NCBI GenBank assembly: GCA_946410595.1
Contig: CAMKAU010000006.1
Span: forward strand, 1-53,606
Source of the DNA: an uncultured Clostridia bacterium
GTDB taxonomy: Bacteria; Bacillota; Clostridia; Oscillospirales; CAG-272
DNA length: 53,606 nucleotides
Direction of reading: 5' to 3'
Below, piece after piece: positions 42,713-51,966 of the stretch; within the stretch, counting starts at the first letter, position 1; each line of letters opens with the position of its first letter. A model generated the notes under the pieces. It searched no databases. It saw nothing but the letters and a program-made list of their open reading frames with translations, and was not told where the DNA came from. A program made the translations under genes and the position numbers.

Positions 42713-43702
42713 ATGTCCGCCTTTTTCACGCAGCTTATCTCCATCCTGACCCGCTCGATCGCCAACGGGATGCCGTTTTTGTACGGCTCCACCGGTGAAA
42801 CTCTGACCGAGAAGACCGGCCACCTCAACCTCGGGATCCCCGGCATTATGTGCGTGGGCGCCTCCTCCGGCTGTATCGCGATCGCGATCTACGGCAGGGC
42901 CGCGGGCGGGATCGACGCAAGCAATCCGTTCCTCTGCCTTCTTCTCGCGGTTCTCGCTTCCTTTGTCGGCGGGATTTTGATGGGGCTGATCTACTGCTTT
43001 CTCACCGTTACCCTCCGCTCTAACCAGAACGTGACCGGCCTTGCGCTGACCACCCTCGGCACCGGCGTTTCTACCTATATGATCTCCAAAGTACAGAACG
43101 CCGAGTTCGTCCCCGCCAATAAGTTTTTCACCTATTCGCTTCGCAGCGCTCTCGGGGAGAACGCCGTGACCGACAGCTGGTTCGGGGAGCTTTTCCTTTC
43201 TCACGGTTTTATGATCTATCTCGCCGTGATAATCGCTCTGATCGCCGCCTGGGTGCTGAAAAAGACCCGCGTCGGTCTCAATCTGCGAGCGGTTGGGGAA
43301 AACCCCGCCACGGCGGACGCGGCGGGCGTAAACGTCAGCCGGTATAAGTATTTCTTTACCTGCCTCGGGAGCGGGATCGCCGCGCTGGGCGGTCTCTGCT
43401 ATATCATGGATAACCTCAACGGCAACTGGGAGTACAGCATCGCCGAGATCGGCTGGCTCTCCATCGCGCTCGTTATCTTCACGCTCTGGCGCCCCAACCT
43501 CGGGATCCTCGGCTCCGTCGTCTTCGGCGGGCTGCGTATTCTCGGCAATTCCAACTTCATCCGCGGCGTCGACAAATCCGTGATGCAGATGCTCCCGTAT
43601 CTCGTTACGATCCTCGTCCTCGTTATCGTGAGTATGCGCAACCGCAAAGAAAATCAGCCTCCCGCACATCTGGGACAGAACTATTTCCGGGAGGAACGCT
43701 GA
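42713..43702 (+). CDS. nupQ: Nucleoside ABC transporter permease 2
   Basis: 329 aa, 8-9 membrane segments, BPD_transp_2 family. Family segments: YGSTGETLTEKTGHLNLGIPGIM, RSNQNVTGLALTTLGTGVS, RVGLNLRAVGENPATADAAGVNVSRYK, and the last cytosolic loop. Starts one base after the nupP stop. Last gene of the operon; a 15-bp terminator follows. Confidence 0.93.
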   Translation: MSAFFTQLISILTRSIANGMPFLYGSTGETLTEKTGHLNLGIPGIMCVGASSGCIAIAIYGRAAGGIDASNPFLCLLLAVLASFVGGILMGLIYCFLTVTLRSNQNVTGLALTTLGTGVSTYMISKVQNAEFVPANKFFTYSLRSALGENAVTDSWFGELFLSHGFMIYLAVIIALIAAWVLKKTRVGLNLRAVGENPATADAAGVNVSRYKYFFTCLGSGIAALGGLCYIMDNLNGNWEYSIAEIGWLSIALVIFTLWRPNLGILGSVVFGGLRILGNSNFIRGVDKSVMQMLPYLVTILVLVIVSMRNRKENQPPAHLGQNYFREER

Positions 43703-43707
43703 CATTT

Positions 43708-43748
43708 GCCGGAAACGGAACGGAAACGTTCCGTTTCCGGCGTTTTTT
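43708..43748 (+). terminator. Terminator of the nucleoside transporter operon
   Basis: Perfect 15-bp stem gccggaaacggaacg / cgttccgtttccggc, GAAA tetraloop, then GTTTTTTT. Confidence 0.93.
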
Positions 43749-43759
43749 TCCCCGGAAGG

Positions 43760-43788
43760 TTGACTCCCTCGGACGGAAAGACTACAAT
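43760..43788 (+). promoter_or_regulatory. Promoter of the GNAT-like gene
   Basis: TTGACT (43760-43765), 17-bp spacer, TACAAT (43783-43788). Confidence 0.68.
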
Positions 43789-43823
43789 ATAGAATAGACG
43801 GTGTCTGAAAGGATTTTGAGGGA

Positions 43824-44945
43824 ATGGTCACTGTAAAAGAAGCTGTCAGCAAAGCGGATCTGCGCCGCTTTGTCGACTTTCCCAACAAAATGTACCGGAG
43901 CGTCCCGCAGTATATCCCGGGCTTTTATTCCGACGATCTGCAGGACTGGGACAGAAAGAAAAATCCGGCGGCGGAGTATTGCGACTGGAAGTGTTTTCTC
44001 GCCTACCGGGACGGCAGGATCGTCGGCAGGATCGCGGGGATTTGCAGCCACCGCGCAAATAAAAAATGGAAGACGAACCGGATGCGGTTTTCGAACGTGG
44101 ATTTTATCGACGACGACGAGGTCTCCTCAGCTCTCTTTGCCGCGGTTGAAAACTACGCGCGCGAAATGGGCTGCGACGAGGTCCACGGTCCCCTCGGCTT
44201 TTCCGATATGGATCGGGAGGGAATGCTCGTGGAGGGCTTTGATCGCAAGAGTATGTTCATCACCTACTATAACCACCCGTATTATCCCGAACACCTGGAA
44301 CGCCTCGGCTACCGCAAGGACGCGGACTGGATCGAATATCTCCTGAAGGTCCCGGACGACGGGGGGATCGAAAAGATCCGGCGGCTCGCGGAGCTGGTCA
44401 AGCGGCGCTATAAACTCCGCGAGGTCACCCTGAAACGCAAAAGCGAGTACCCCCGCTATATCGAAAAGGTCTTCCGCCTTGTCAATATCGCCTACGCCGA
44501 TCTCTACGGAACGGTGGAACTGACCGAGCGGCAGATCAAACGCTACGCGGGGAAGTTTGCGCCGCTGGTAAATCCGAAGCTGATGAGCATTGTCGAGGAC
44601 GAGCGGGGAGAGGTGATCGCCTTCGGGATCACCGCTCCTTCCGTCGCAAACGCGTTGAAAAAGTCAAACGGACGGCTTTTCCCGTTCGGGTTTCTGCGCG
44701 TGCTGCGCGCCTTCCGCGTCAACGATACGATCGACCTCTTTCTCGTGGCGGTCCATCCCGACTATCAGGGGCGCGGCGTAAACGCGATCTTAATCTCTCA
44801 CGTCTGGGACGGGTGCCGCGACGTGGGGATCGTGCAGGCGGAAAGCGGCCCGCAGCTCGAGAAAAACACAAAGATCCTCGCCCAGTGGAGCGGATTTGAA
44901 AAAGAGCAGCACAAACGCCGGCGCTGCTATCTCAAAACCCTTTGA
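43824..44945 (+). CDS. GNAT-fold N-acetyltransferase-like protein
   Basis: 373 aa, of unknown substrate. The N-terminal domain begins FVDFPNKMYRSVPQYIPGFYSDD, a pattern I know from uncharacterised GNAT-like proteins of gut bacteria. The C-terminal ~100 residues have DLFLVAVHPDYQGRGVNAILISHVWD, whose QGRGVN fits the acetyl-CoA pyrophosphate loop. So it is likely a two-GNAT-domain acyltransferase, possibly acting on an aminoacyl or peptidoglycan substrate (inference). Single gene, own promoter. The SD is unclear: AAGGA is at 11 nt and GAGGGA directly abuts the ATG. Cytoplasmic. Confidence 0.75.
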   Translation: MVTVKEAVSKADLRRFVDFPNKMYRSVPQYIPGFYSDDLQDWDRKKNPAAEYCDWKCFLAYRDGRIVGRIAGICSHRANKKWKTNRMRFSNVDFIDDDEVSSALFAAVENYAREMGCDEVHGPLGFSDMDREGMLVEGFDRKSMFITYYNHPYYPEHLERLGYRKDADWIEYLLKVPDDGGIEKIRRLAELVKRRYKLREVTLKRKSEYPRYIEKVFRLVNIAYADLYGTVELTERQIKRYAGKFAPLVNPKLMSIVEDERGEVIAFGITAPSVANALKKSNGRLFPFGFLRVLRAFRVNDTIDLFLVAVHPDYQGRGVNAILISHVWDGCRDVGIVQAESGPQLEKNTKILAQWSGFEKEQHKRRRCYLKTL

Positions 44946-45027
44946 AACGGCCTTTGGAGGGCGTATCCTCCGGCGTCCGTTTGTGCAGGATTTTTGATCT
45001 GAAAATGCAAAAATCTCTTTTTTCCCC

Positions 45028-45056
45028 TTGACAATGAGGGGAAAAGAGAATATACT
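45028..45056 (+). promoter_or_regulatory. Promoter of gdhA
   Basis: Near-consensus TTGACA (45028-45033), 17-bp spacer, TATACT (45051-45056). Confidence 0.8.
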
Positions 45057-45074
45057 GAAACGGTATAAAGATAA

Positions 45075-46433
<1,359 letters not shown>

Positions 46434-46450
46434 AAAAAACAAAGATGCGA

Positions 46451-46493
46451 AAAGTCCGGGAAACAGGGAAGACCTGTTTTCCGGACTTTTTTG
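46451..46493 (+). terminator. Terminator of gdhA
   Basis: Long stem aaagtccgg-gaaacagg / cctgtttt-ccggacttt with GAAGA loop, then TTTT. Confidence 0.88.
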
Positions 46494-46536
46494 CTCCGCG
46501 GTTTAGCCTGACGGCGTTTTTCCGGATTTTATTGTC

Positions 46537-46565
46537 TTGAAATCGGAAAACAAAGCGGATATAAT
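46537..46565 (+). promoter_or_regulatory. Promoter of the esterase gene
   Basis: TTGAAA (46537-46542), 17-bp spacer, perfect TATAAT (46560-46565). The ORF-track start (46537) is inside the -35 and so is not used. Confidence 0.78.
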
Positions 46566-46599
46566 GGAAGCAAGATCCGGAAAAGGAGAATTGACAATC

Positions 46600-48660
46600 A
46601 TGAAAAAAAGGATTTTCCGTTCCCTTGCGTTTTTTCTCTCGCTTTGCCTGGCGTGTCCGCTCGTCGGAGCGGTTCTTCCGCCCGTTTCGGCGGCGGGGAA
46701 GGCGGTTTATCTGAAAAAAGGCGGATCGGGAGCCAAGGACGGATCCTCGCCCGAAAACGCCTTTTCCACGCTGACGGATTCCTACGCCGCGCTCGGGAAC
46801 GACGGCGGGACGGTCGTCATCTGCGGGGAGTTTACGATCAACTCTCACTTTACCGAGCCTGTCCACGAGGGCGTCGTCACGGTAACGCAGAACTACAATG
46901 ATATCGATTACCGCTCTGTCGGGAGCGTTAACAACGGCAGCGAGGGAAAACGCTGGATCCTCAACGGTCCTACGGTCTTTACCGATATTTCCTTTGTTTC
47001 GACCGTTCCCGCCGGCTCCAAGTATAATTATATCCTCTTTATCGCGCAGGGCAACCCGATCACCTTTGCGGAGGGCGTTTCCTGCGAAGGGTTTCCCAAT
47101 ACCCAGGTCGCCACAAGCGTTTCGATCGTCGGCGGCCGCCAGAACGGCGTGACCCCCGCCGCTGACCGCGGCAACGATTCGCATATCACCGTCAGATCCG
47201 GCACGCTGATCGTCGTCGGGCTGGACCGCCAGCTGGAGCGCACCCACGGCGGCGTTGCCCACATCGAGATCGACGACGGCACCTTCCCCTATGTTTACGG
47301 CGGCAACGTCAACAACGGCACGGGCGGCGGACTGGAGCTGACGATCAACGGCGGCCGCTTTACCGGCAAGGTCGAGTGCGGGGACCGCCTGTCCGGCGAC
47401 GTCTCCGTGACGGTCAACGGCGGGGATTTTTCGGCGTGTCCCTCGATCACCGGTTCTTCCTCCGGCGTACTTACCGTCGGAGAGTCGGTCGAGAGCGCGG
47501 TCGCTCCGATCGCTACCGGCTTTTCCGAGATCCGTACCTCCTCCGGCGTCCGGCACAACCTGGTCGCCGAGGAAGCGTTCGGCTCCGACGTTTTCACCGA
47601 TTCGCACGGCACCCGCATCCCCTACCGTTATTACCTCCCGGAAGGGTATGACAAAAATGCGGATACCGTCTATCCCGTCTTCTTCTACTTCCACGGCAAC
47701 GGCTCCCGCGGCAACGATAACAAAAAGCAGCTTTCCGCCTCCACGCACGCGATCGTGACAAAGGTCCTCAACTATACCGAGGATGCGATCATCGTGGCGC
47801 CGCAGTGTCCCGTCGCTCCGGAGGAGTGGACGGACCACAACTGCTATCCCGGCCACGCAAGCTACGACCCGGAGTCCACTCCGCTCAAGACCTATATGAC
47901 GGCGGCGCTGGAGCTCTTCAATAGCTTTTTGGAAACCGAAAAGATCGACCCGACCCGCATCTATATCGCCGGCGCGTCGAACGGCGCGGGCGCCTGCTGG
48001 AACGCGATCGCCCACTCGCCGAAGACGGTCGCGGCCGGCGTTATCCTGGCTGGCACCGGGCAGACGGGCGGCGCGGAGAACATCGCGGAATACTATCTCA
48101 ACACGCCGATCTGGACCTTCCACGGCGACGCGGATACGACCCTTTCTGTGGCGGGTACGCGCGGGATCGTAAACGCCGTGAAGGCGCTCGGCGGTACGAA
48201 GATGACCTATACCGAGATGCCGGGCTACAACCACAATATCTGGACGGACGCGGCGAATACCGAGGGACTGCTTGAGTGGATGTTCTCGCAGAAGCGGACC
48301 GATTCCGTCGGCGTTTTCCGCCTCGCGGATGAAGCGGATAAGACGCACGCGGATCTGCTCTCCCTCCGCGCCGGCGGCACGGAGACGGAGCGTCCGGCAG
48401 AGGAAACTCTCTCTCCGGAGACGAACGCTCCTGCGGAAACGCAGAAGGCAGGTGACGCGACAACGACTCCCGCTGCGACGGAATCTCCGTCGGACGCCGC
48501 AACGGAATCGATGTCAGACGCCGCAACGGATTCCGCGAAAACCGATCCGACTCCCGATCCGAAAAAGGGAACGCCTTGGTACCTTTGGGCGATCATCGGA
48601 GGAGTCGTCGCCGCAGGCGCGGCCTGCGCCGTCGTATTCCTCAGCAAAAAGCGCAAATAA
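46600..48660 (+). CDS. Cell-surface protein: beta-helix domain + PHB-depolymerase-type esterase + membrane anchor
   Basis: 687 aa from ATG 46600 (SD AAAAGGAGAA). Sec signal peptide (to about residue 33, ending VSAAG). Residues ~35-320 are short beta-rich repeats with Asn/Gly turns, consistent with a right-handed beta-helix. Residues ~340-580 are an alpha/beta hydrolase of the Feruloyl/PHB-depolymerase (LpqC/CE1-like) type: YPVFFYFHGNGSRG, nucleophile elbow GASNGAG, Asp in FHGDADTTL, His in GYNHNIW. A Thr/Ala/Glu/Pro linker (~590-655) leads to one membrane helix and a basic end, KKRK. Probably cuts ester side groups from plant polysaccharide (inference). Confidence 0.83.
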   Translation: MKKRIFRSLAFFLSLCLACPLVGAVLPPVSAAGKAVYLKKGGSGAKDGSSPENAFSTLTDSYAALGNDGGTVVICGEFTINSHFTEPVHEGVVTVTQNYNDIDYRSVGSVNNGSEGKRWILNGPTVFTDISFVSTVPAGSKYNYILFIAQGNPITFAEGVSCEGFPNTQVATSVSIVGGRQNGVTPAADRGNDSHITVRSGTLIVVGLDRQLERTHGGVAHIEIDDGTFPYVYGGNVNNGTGGGLELTINGGRFTGKVECGDRLSGDVSVTVNGGDFSACPSITGSSSGVLTVGESVESAVAPIATGFSEIRTSSGVRHNLVAEEAFGSDVFTDSHGTRIPYRYYLPEGYDKNADTVYPVFFYFHGNGSRGNDNKKQLSASTHAIVTKVLNYTEDAIIVAPQCPVAPEEWTDHNCYPGHASYDPESTPLKTYMTAALELFNSFLETEKIDPTRIYIAGASNGAGACWNAIAHSPKTVAAGVILAGTGQTGGAENIAEYYLNTPIWTFHGDADTTLSVAGTRGIVNAVKALGGTKMTYTEMPGYNHNIWTDAANTEGLLEWMFSQKRTDSVGVFRLADEADKTHADLLSLRAGGTETERPAEETLSPETNAPAETQKAGDATTTPAATESPSDAATESMSDAATDSAKTDPTPDPKKGTPWYLWAIIGGVVAAGAACAVVFLSKKRK

Positions 48661-48705
48661 AAAAACGCCGGGCGCACGGTATTCCGTGCGCCCGGCGTGT
48701 ATTTT
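48661..48705. terminator. Bidirectional terminator between esterase and amino-acid ABC operon
   Basis: Perfect 15-bp stem acgccgggcgcacgg / ccgtgcgcccggcgt, TATT loop, AAAAA on the left and GTATTTTT on the right. Confidence 0.92.
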
Positions 48706-49449
48706 TCAGTTTGCGAAGAACCGCTCCAGAAACGCGGCGGTCTTGGGATTGTTCGGCTTTTTGAAGATCACGGAGGGAACGTCGTCTTCGCAGATGACGC
48801 CGCCCTCCATGTAAACCACACGGGAGGACACGTCGCGGGCGAACGCCATTTCATGCGTCACGACGATCATCGTCAGTCCTTCCGACGCCAGCTGCCGCAT
48901 AACGGTCAGCACCTCGCCGACCATCTGCGGGTCAAGGGCGCTTGTCGGCTCGTCAAATAGCAGCATTTCGGGGGACATCGCAAGGGAACGGGCGATCGCG
49001 ACCCGCTGCTTCTGTCCGCCGGAAAGCTGGGCGGGTTTGGCGTTGATAAACTGTTCCATCCCCACCTTCCGCAGATAGGTCATCGCCGTTTCTTTCGCTT
49101 CCTCTTTGCTGCGCTTGAGGACCTTGATCTGCCCGACGGTGCAGTTTTCCAGCGCCGTCATATTGTTGAACAGGTTGAACTGCTGGAAGACCATCCCAAC
49201 GCTTGCGCGGTATTTTTGGAGATCGTTTTCCTTTGAGGTAATATCCACCCCGTGATAGAGGATCTCGCCCGCGGTCGGGTTTTCCAGCAGATTGACGCAG
49301 CGCAGCATCGTGCTTTTTCCCGAGCCGGAGGCGCCGATCACGCTGACGACCTCCCCCTTCGATACGGAAAGGTTGATATCGTCCAGAACGAGGTGATCGC
49401 CGAACTGTTTTTTCAGATGCGTGATTTGAATGATCGGTTCAGCTGACAT
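48706..49449 (-). CDS. Amino-acid (probably lysine) ABC transporter ATP-binding protein
   Basis: 247 aa, GlnQ/HisP family. Walker A GASGSGKSTMLR, signature LSGGQKQRVAIARSLA, Walker B MLLFDEPTSALDP, H-loop VVTHEMAF. It energises import through the permease encoded upstream and overlaps that gene by 11 nt. Last gene of the operon headed by the lysine-type riboswitch, which points to lysine or a related cationic amino acid as substrate (inference). Confidence 0.94.
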   Translation of the reverse strand: MSAEPIIQITHLKKQFGDHLVLDDINLSVSKGEVVSVIGASGSGKSTMLRCVNLLENPTAGEILYHGVDITSKENDLQKYRASVGMVFQQFNLFNNMTALENCTVGQIKVLKRSKEEAKETAMTYLRKVGMEQFINAKPAQLSGGQKQRVAIARSLAMSPEMLLFDEPTSALDPQMVGEVLTVMRQLASEGLTMIVVTHEMAFARDVSSRVVYMEGGVICEDDVPSVIFKKPNNPKTAAFLERFFAN

Positions 49450-50362
49450 AGTTCGGCTCCTCCTTTTTCACCTTGATCTCCGCGTCCGGGTCGCTCTGCG
49501 AGCCGAAGATGGTATAGCTCTCCTTGCCGGCGAGCTTCTTTTCCGCCAGGCGGAGCAGCCGCGTTACGGTAAAGGTGAGGATAAAGTAGATGACGCAGAC
49601 GATCAGATAGGTTTCAAAAGTTTTGAAGGTTTCCCGTTTGATGATACCGGCAAAGTAGTAGAGCTCGGTTACGCCGATCACGTTCAGCACAGAGGTATCC
49701 TTGATATTGATCACAAACTCGTTGCTGACGGAGGGGAGGATATTGCGCATCACCTGGGGGATGATAACGGAGAGCATCGTCTGACCGTGGCTCATCCCGA
49801 TCGAGGCCGCGCCCTCAAACTGCCCCTTGTCGATCGAGATGATCCCGCCTCGCACGATCTCCGCCATGTAAGCGCCGGTATTGATCGACACGATAAAGAT
49901 CCCGGAGGGGATCAAGGGGAGGGTGCTGCCGCCCGTGGCGAAGGCGTAGCCCCAGTAAATGACCATCGCCTGCACCATCATCGGCGTCCCGCGGAAGATC
50001 TCAACGTAGACGGAGATGATCTTGTTGAGGAGCTTATGGAAAAAGCAGAGGACGGCGTTTTTGGAATAGGGAGCGGTACGGATGATCCCGGTCAGCATCC
50101 CGATAAGGAGCCCCGCCACGGTGCCGACAAGAGAGATCAGCATCGTCTGTCCGACGCCGCGGAGGAGCAGCGGATATTTTTCCGTTAAGATTTTCCAGAC
50201 GTTCTCAAAAAAACCCGGCTCGTTCTTTGTCGCTTCCGCGGGGGCGGCGGCTCCGTCAGCCGCGGCGGCTGTGAGAACGGGAAGCGCGGAGAGGAGCAGC
50301 GCCGCGCAGAAGAGAAAGACGAAAAACCGGAAATAGCGTTTCGATTGATGATACATAATCAT
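49439..50362 (-). CDS. Amino-acid (probably lysine) ABC transporter permease with N-terminal extension
   Basis: 307 aa, HisM/GlnP-type. About 80 residues longer than the usual ~220 because of a signal-peptide-like hydrophobic segment (residues ~12-35, with an AAAADGAAAP tail) and an Ala/Pro-rich linker before the transport domain. The transport domain (FFENVWKILTEKYPLLLRGVGQTM onward) has the EAA-loop region EGAASIGMSHGQTMLSVIIPQV. Start could be 50362 or the ATG at 50356, which fits the ACGGAA SD better. It lies 63 nt after the binding-protein gene and overlaps the ATPase gene. Confidence 0.9.
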   Translation of the reverse strand: MIMYHQSKRYFRFFVFLFCAALLLSALPVLTAAAADGAAAPAEATKNEPGFFENVWKILTEKYPLLLRGVGQTMLISLVGTVAGLLIGMLTGIIRTAPYSKNAVLCFFHKLLNKIISVYVEIFRGTPMMVQAMVIYWGYAFATGGSTLPLIPSGIFIVSINTGAYMAEIVRGGIISIDKGQFEGAASIGMSHGQTMLSVIIPQVMRNILPSVSNEFVINIKDTSVLNVIGVTELYYFAGIIKRETFKTFETYLIVCVIYFILTFTVTRLLRLAEKKLAGKESYTIFGSQSDPDAEIKVKKEEPNYVS

Positions 50363-50425
50363 AATTCCGTTCGGAAAAGGATGGGTCCGGCGCGCTTTGG
50401 CGCGCCGGACGGCGTTTTTTCTCTC

Positions 50426-51307
50426 TTATTTTTTGTAGATCACAACGAGATTGGAGGAGTAGTACACGTTGCTGAAGTCAACCTCCTGGGCGCGCTCCTC
50501 CGTCGGGCTCATACCGGCGACGATGGCGTCGACCGTTCCGGCCTGGAGAGCGGGAAGCAGGGAATCCCATTCGATCGCGTAGACCTCGAGAGCCATGCCG
50601 AGCTTATCGGCAACGTACTTGGCGATCTGGATATCGTAACCGTTCGCGTAGAGACCGGTCTTGCCTTCGCCGGAGATCGGCACGGCGCCGAAAGATCCGC
50701 CGGAAACGGTATCGGTCCAGTTGAAGGGCTCGTAGGCGCATTCCATCGCGACCTTCAGCGTTCCGTTGGTCGTTGCGGGCGTTTCGGACTTAAGGGAGAG
50801 CGAGGTCAGCGTTTCGCCCGCGCTCAGCTTCACCATTTCTTCCATCAGGTTTTTTTGCGTGGTTTCGTCGATTTCCGCGAGGATGGCGTTGATCTTCGCT
50901 TTGAGATCGGAGCCCTTCTTTACGGCGACGGCGATGCCGACTTCGGCGTCCGTCGCGGTAAAGCCGGTGTCATTGTTTTTGAAGTGCAGATAATCGAGCG
51001 AGCTGTCGGAAAGGCAGGCGGCAAGGGCGGTCGGCTCCTCGGCCACGTAGCCGTCGATCGCGCCGCTCTTCAAAGCGACGAGCAGATCGGCAAACTCGGG
51101 ATAGGTCGACGAAACGACGCCGTCGATCTGTTCGAGCGCGTCCGCGTGGAAGGTGCCGGCCTGCGCGGCGATCTTGAGGCCGCTCAGATCAGCGAGTTTC
51201 TCGGCTTTTGCAATATTGCCGGAGGCGCTGCTGTTCCGGCAGGAGCAGAGTCCGAGCATAGCGAAAACAAGAAGAAGCGCGAGACAGGAGAGAACGATTC
51301 TTTTCAT
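50426..51307 (-). CDS. Amino-acid-binding lipoprotein with permuted lobe order
   Basis: 293 aa from ATG 51307. Lipobox LCSC (Cys ~22). The mature protein begins directly with LADLSGLKIAAQAGTF and runs through GAIDGYVAEEPTA, which in family-3 (GlnH/HisJ) binding proteins is the second lobe, after the hinge. After ~175 residues and a Thr-rich linker it continues as TLKVAMECAYEPFNWT, GYDIQIAKYVADKLGM, TVDAIVAGMSPTEERAQ, VDFSNVYYSS, which is normally the N-terminal lobe, and stops at the hinge (VVIYKK). So lobe order is swapped relative to the family. First gene of the operon; it carries the SD and terminator of the riboswitch leader upstream. Confidence 0.85.
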   Translation of the reverse strand: MKRIVLSCLALLLVFAMLGLCSCRNSSASGNIAKAEKLADLSGLKIAAQAGTFHADALEQIDGVVSSTYPEFADLLVALKSGAIDGYVAEEPTALAACLSDSSLDYLHFKNNDTGFTATDAEVGIAVAVKKGSDLKAKINAILAEIDETTQKNLMEEMVKLSAGETLTSLSLKSETPATTNGTLKVAMECAYEPFNWTDTVSGGSFGAVPISGEGKTGLYANGYDIQIAKYVADKLGMALEVYAIEWDSLLPALQAGTVDAIVAGMSPTEERAQEVDFSNVYYSSNLVVIYKK

Positions 51308-51326
51308 GGTTTTGGTTTCCTTTCCC

Positions 51327-51367
51327 CAAAAATAATATAACCGTAAACGTGAAGTACACATTTACGG
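51327..51367 (-). terminator. Riboswitch-controlled terminator
   Basis: Minus strand CCGTAAATGTG / CACGTTTACGG with TACTT loop, then TTATATTATTTTT. The CGTTTACG just after the riboswitch P1 can instead pair with CGTAAATG, an anti-terminator that competes with both P1 and the terminator. Confidence 0.75.
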
Positions 51368-51384
51368 CGATTTCCTTCGTAAAC

Positions 51385-51532
51385 GATGGCCCTCCACATA
51401 AAGTGACAGTCTGCAAGATATTCTCCTGCAGCCCAGCAAAACGGAATGGCGTCCGTTCCACTTCGGCAAATCTCCCTTTCGCCCGTGCCTGCCGGCATGA
51501 TCCGGGGTACTGATGAGACCCGCGCCTCCATC
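51385..51532 (-). promoter_or_regulatory. Lysine riboswitch (L-box), aptamer
   Basis: Minus strand reads GATGGAGGCGCG at the 5' side and GTGGAGGGCCATC at the 3' side (P1: GATGG / CCATC). Inside are AGTACC, GGGCGAAAGGGAG, TTTGCCGAAGTGG, TTTTGCTGGGCTGCA and GACTGTCAC, in the order and with the core sequences (GCCGAAG, GCTGG, CTGTCA) of lysine riboswitches such as Bacillus lysC. A promoter lies upstream and an intrinsic terminator downstream. With lysine bound, P1 should hold the anti-terminator strand and switch the transporter off. Confidence 0.88.
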
Positions 51533-51552
51533 ACGTATTCGATTATAGTCTT

Positions 51553-51580
51553 ATTATACAGAAAAAGCAGGGAATTGCAA
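51553..51580 (-). promoter_or_regulatory. Promoter of the riboswitch-controlled ABC operon
   Basis: Minus-strand TTGCAA (51575-51580), 16-bp spacer, TATAAT (51553-51558). A second TATAAT lies at 51542-51547 without a good -35. Confidence 0.6.
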
Positions 51581-51646
51581 GGTCATGCTCCGAAAGTTAA
51601 CAATTTATTCATAATATCGATTTTTCTATTTTTTTTCAAAAACCCC

Positions 51647-51675
51647 TTGCAAAACCGGAGACGGTGTGATATACT
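51647..51675 (+). promoter_or_regulatory. Promoter of tRNA-Val(GAC)
   Basis: TTGCAA (51647-51652), 17-bp spacer, TATACT (51670-51675). Confidence 0.72.
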
Positions 51676-51691
51676 AACAAAGCATTCACGT

Positions 51692-51768
51692 GGAGGCATA
51701 GCTCAGTTGGTTAGAGTACTTGCTTGACATGCAAGGGGTCACAGGTCCGAGTCCTGTTGTCTCCACCA
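51692..51768 (+). tRNA. tRNA-Val (anticodon GAC)
   Basis: 77 nt with encoded CCA. Acceptor GGAGGCA / TGTCTCC, anticodon stem CTTGC / GCAAG with loop TTGACAT (anticodon GAC), T-stem ACAGG / CCTGT. The T-loop reads TCCGAGT, with C in place of the usual T at position 55. Confidence 0.92.
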
Positions 51769-51800
51769 AAATCCTGCGCAGCGGCGCGGGATTTTTCTTT
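51767..51800 (+). terminator. Terminator of tRNA-Val(GAC)
   Basis: aaaaatcc-t-gcgc / gcgc-g-ggattttt with AGCG loop, then CTTTTT. Almost the same as the terminator behind tRNA-Val(CAC). Confidence 0.82.
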
Positions 51801-51865
51801 TTCCGTACTCGCGCGTTTTTTGTCGCAGGGCTTTTGAAAAGGAAAACGCAAGGGGAAAAAAACAA

Positions 51866-51896
51866 AAGACGCTTGCTTTGGCAAGCGTCATTTTTA
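51866..51896. terminator. Stand-alone terminator-like hairpin
   Basis: Stem gacgcttgc / gcaagcgtc with a 3-nt TTT/TTG loop, AAAA before and ATTTTT after. It may end the converging small membrane-protein transcript (stop 51967) or back up the tRNA terminator. Confidence 0.6.
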
Positions 51897-51966
51897 TGTT
51901 ATCCGATTTTTACGCTCACGGGAAAGACCCGAGCGGCATATCCTTTAGCGTGCGACCGTTGCCCGG

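Larger units (their letters stand above)
51308..51691. other. Intergenic region with riboswitch leader and tRNA promoter
   Basis: 384 bp without a gene. It contains the amino-acid operon leader (promoter, riboswitch, terminator) on the minus strand and the tRNA-Val(GAC) promoter on the plus strand. The remaining ~60 bp between the two promoters is AT-rich with no other clear element. Confidence 0.6.

Noticed and set aside
41477-43888. 803-aa minus-strand ORF across the two permeases
   Set aside because: Antisense shadow; the sense frames have clear permease motifs and correct overlaps.
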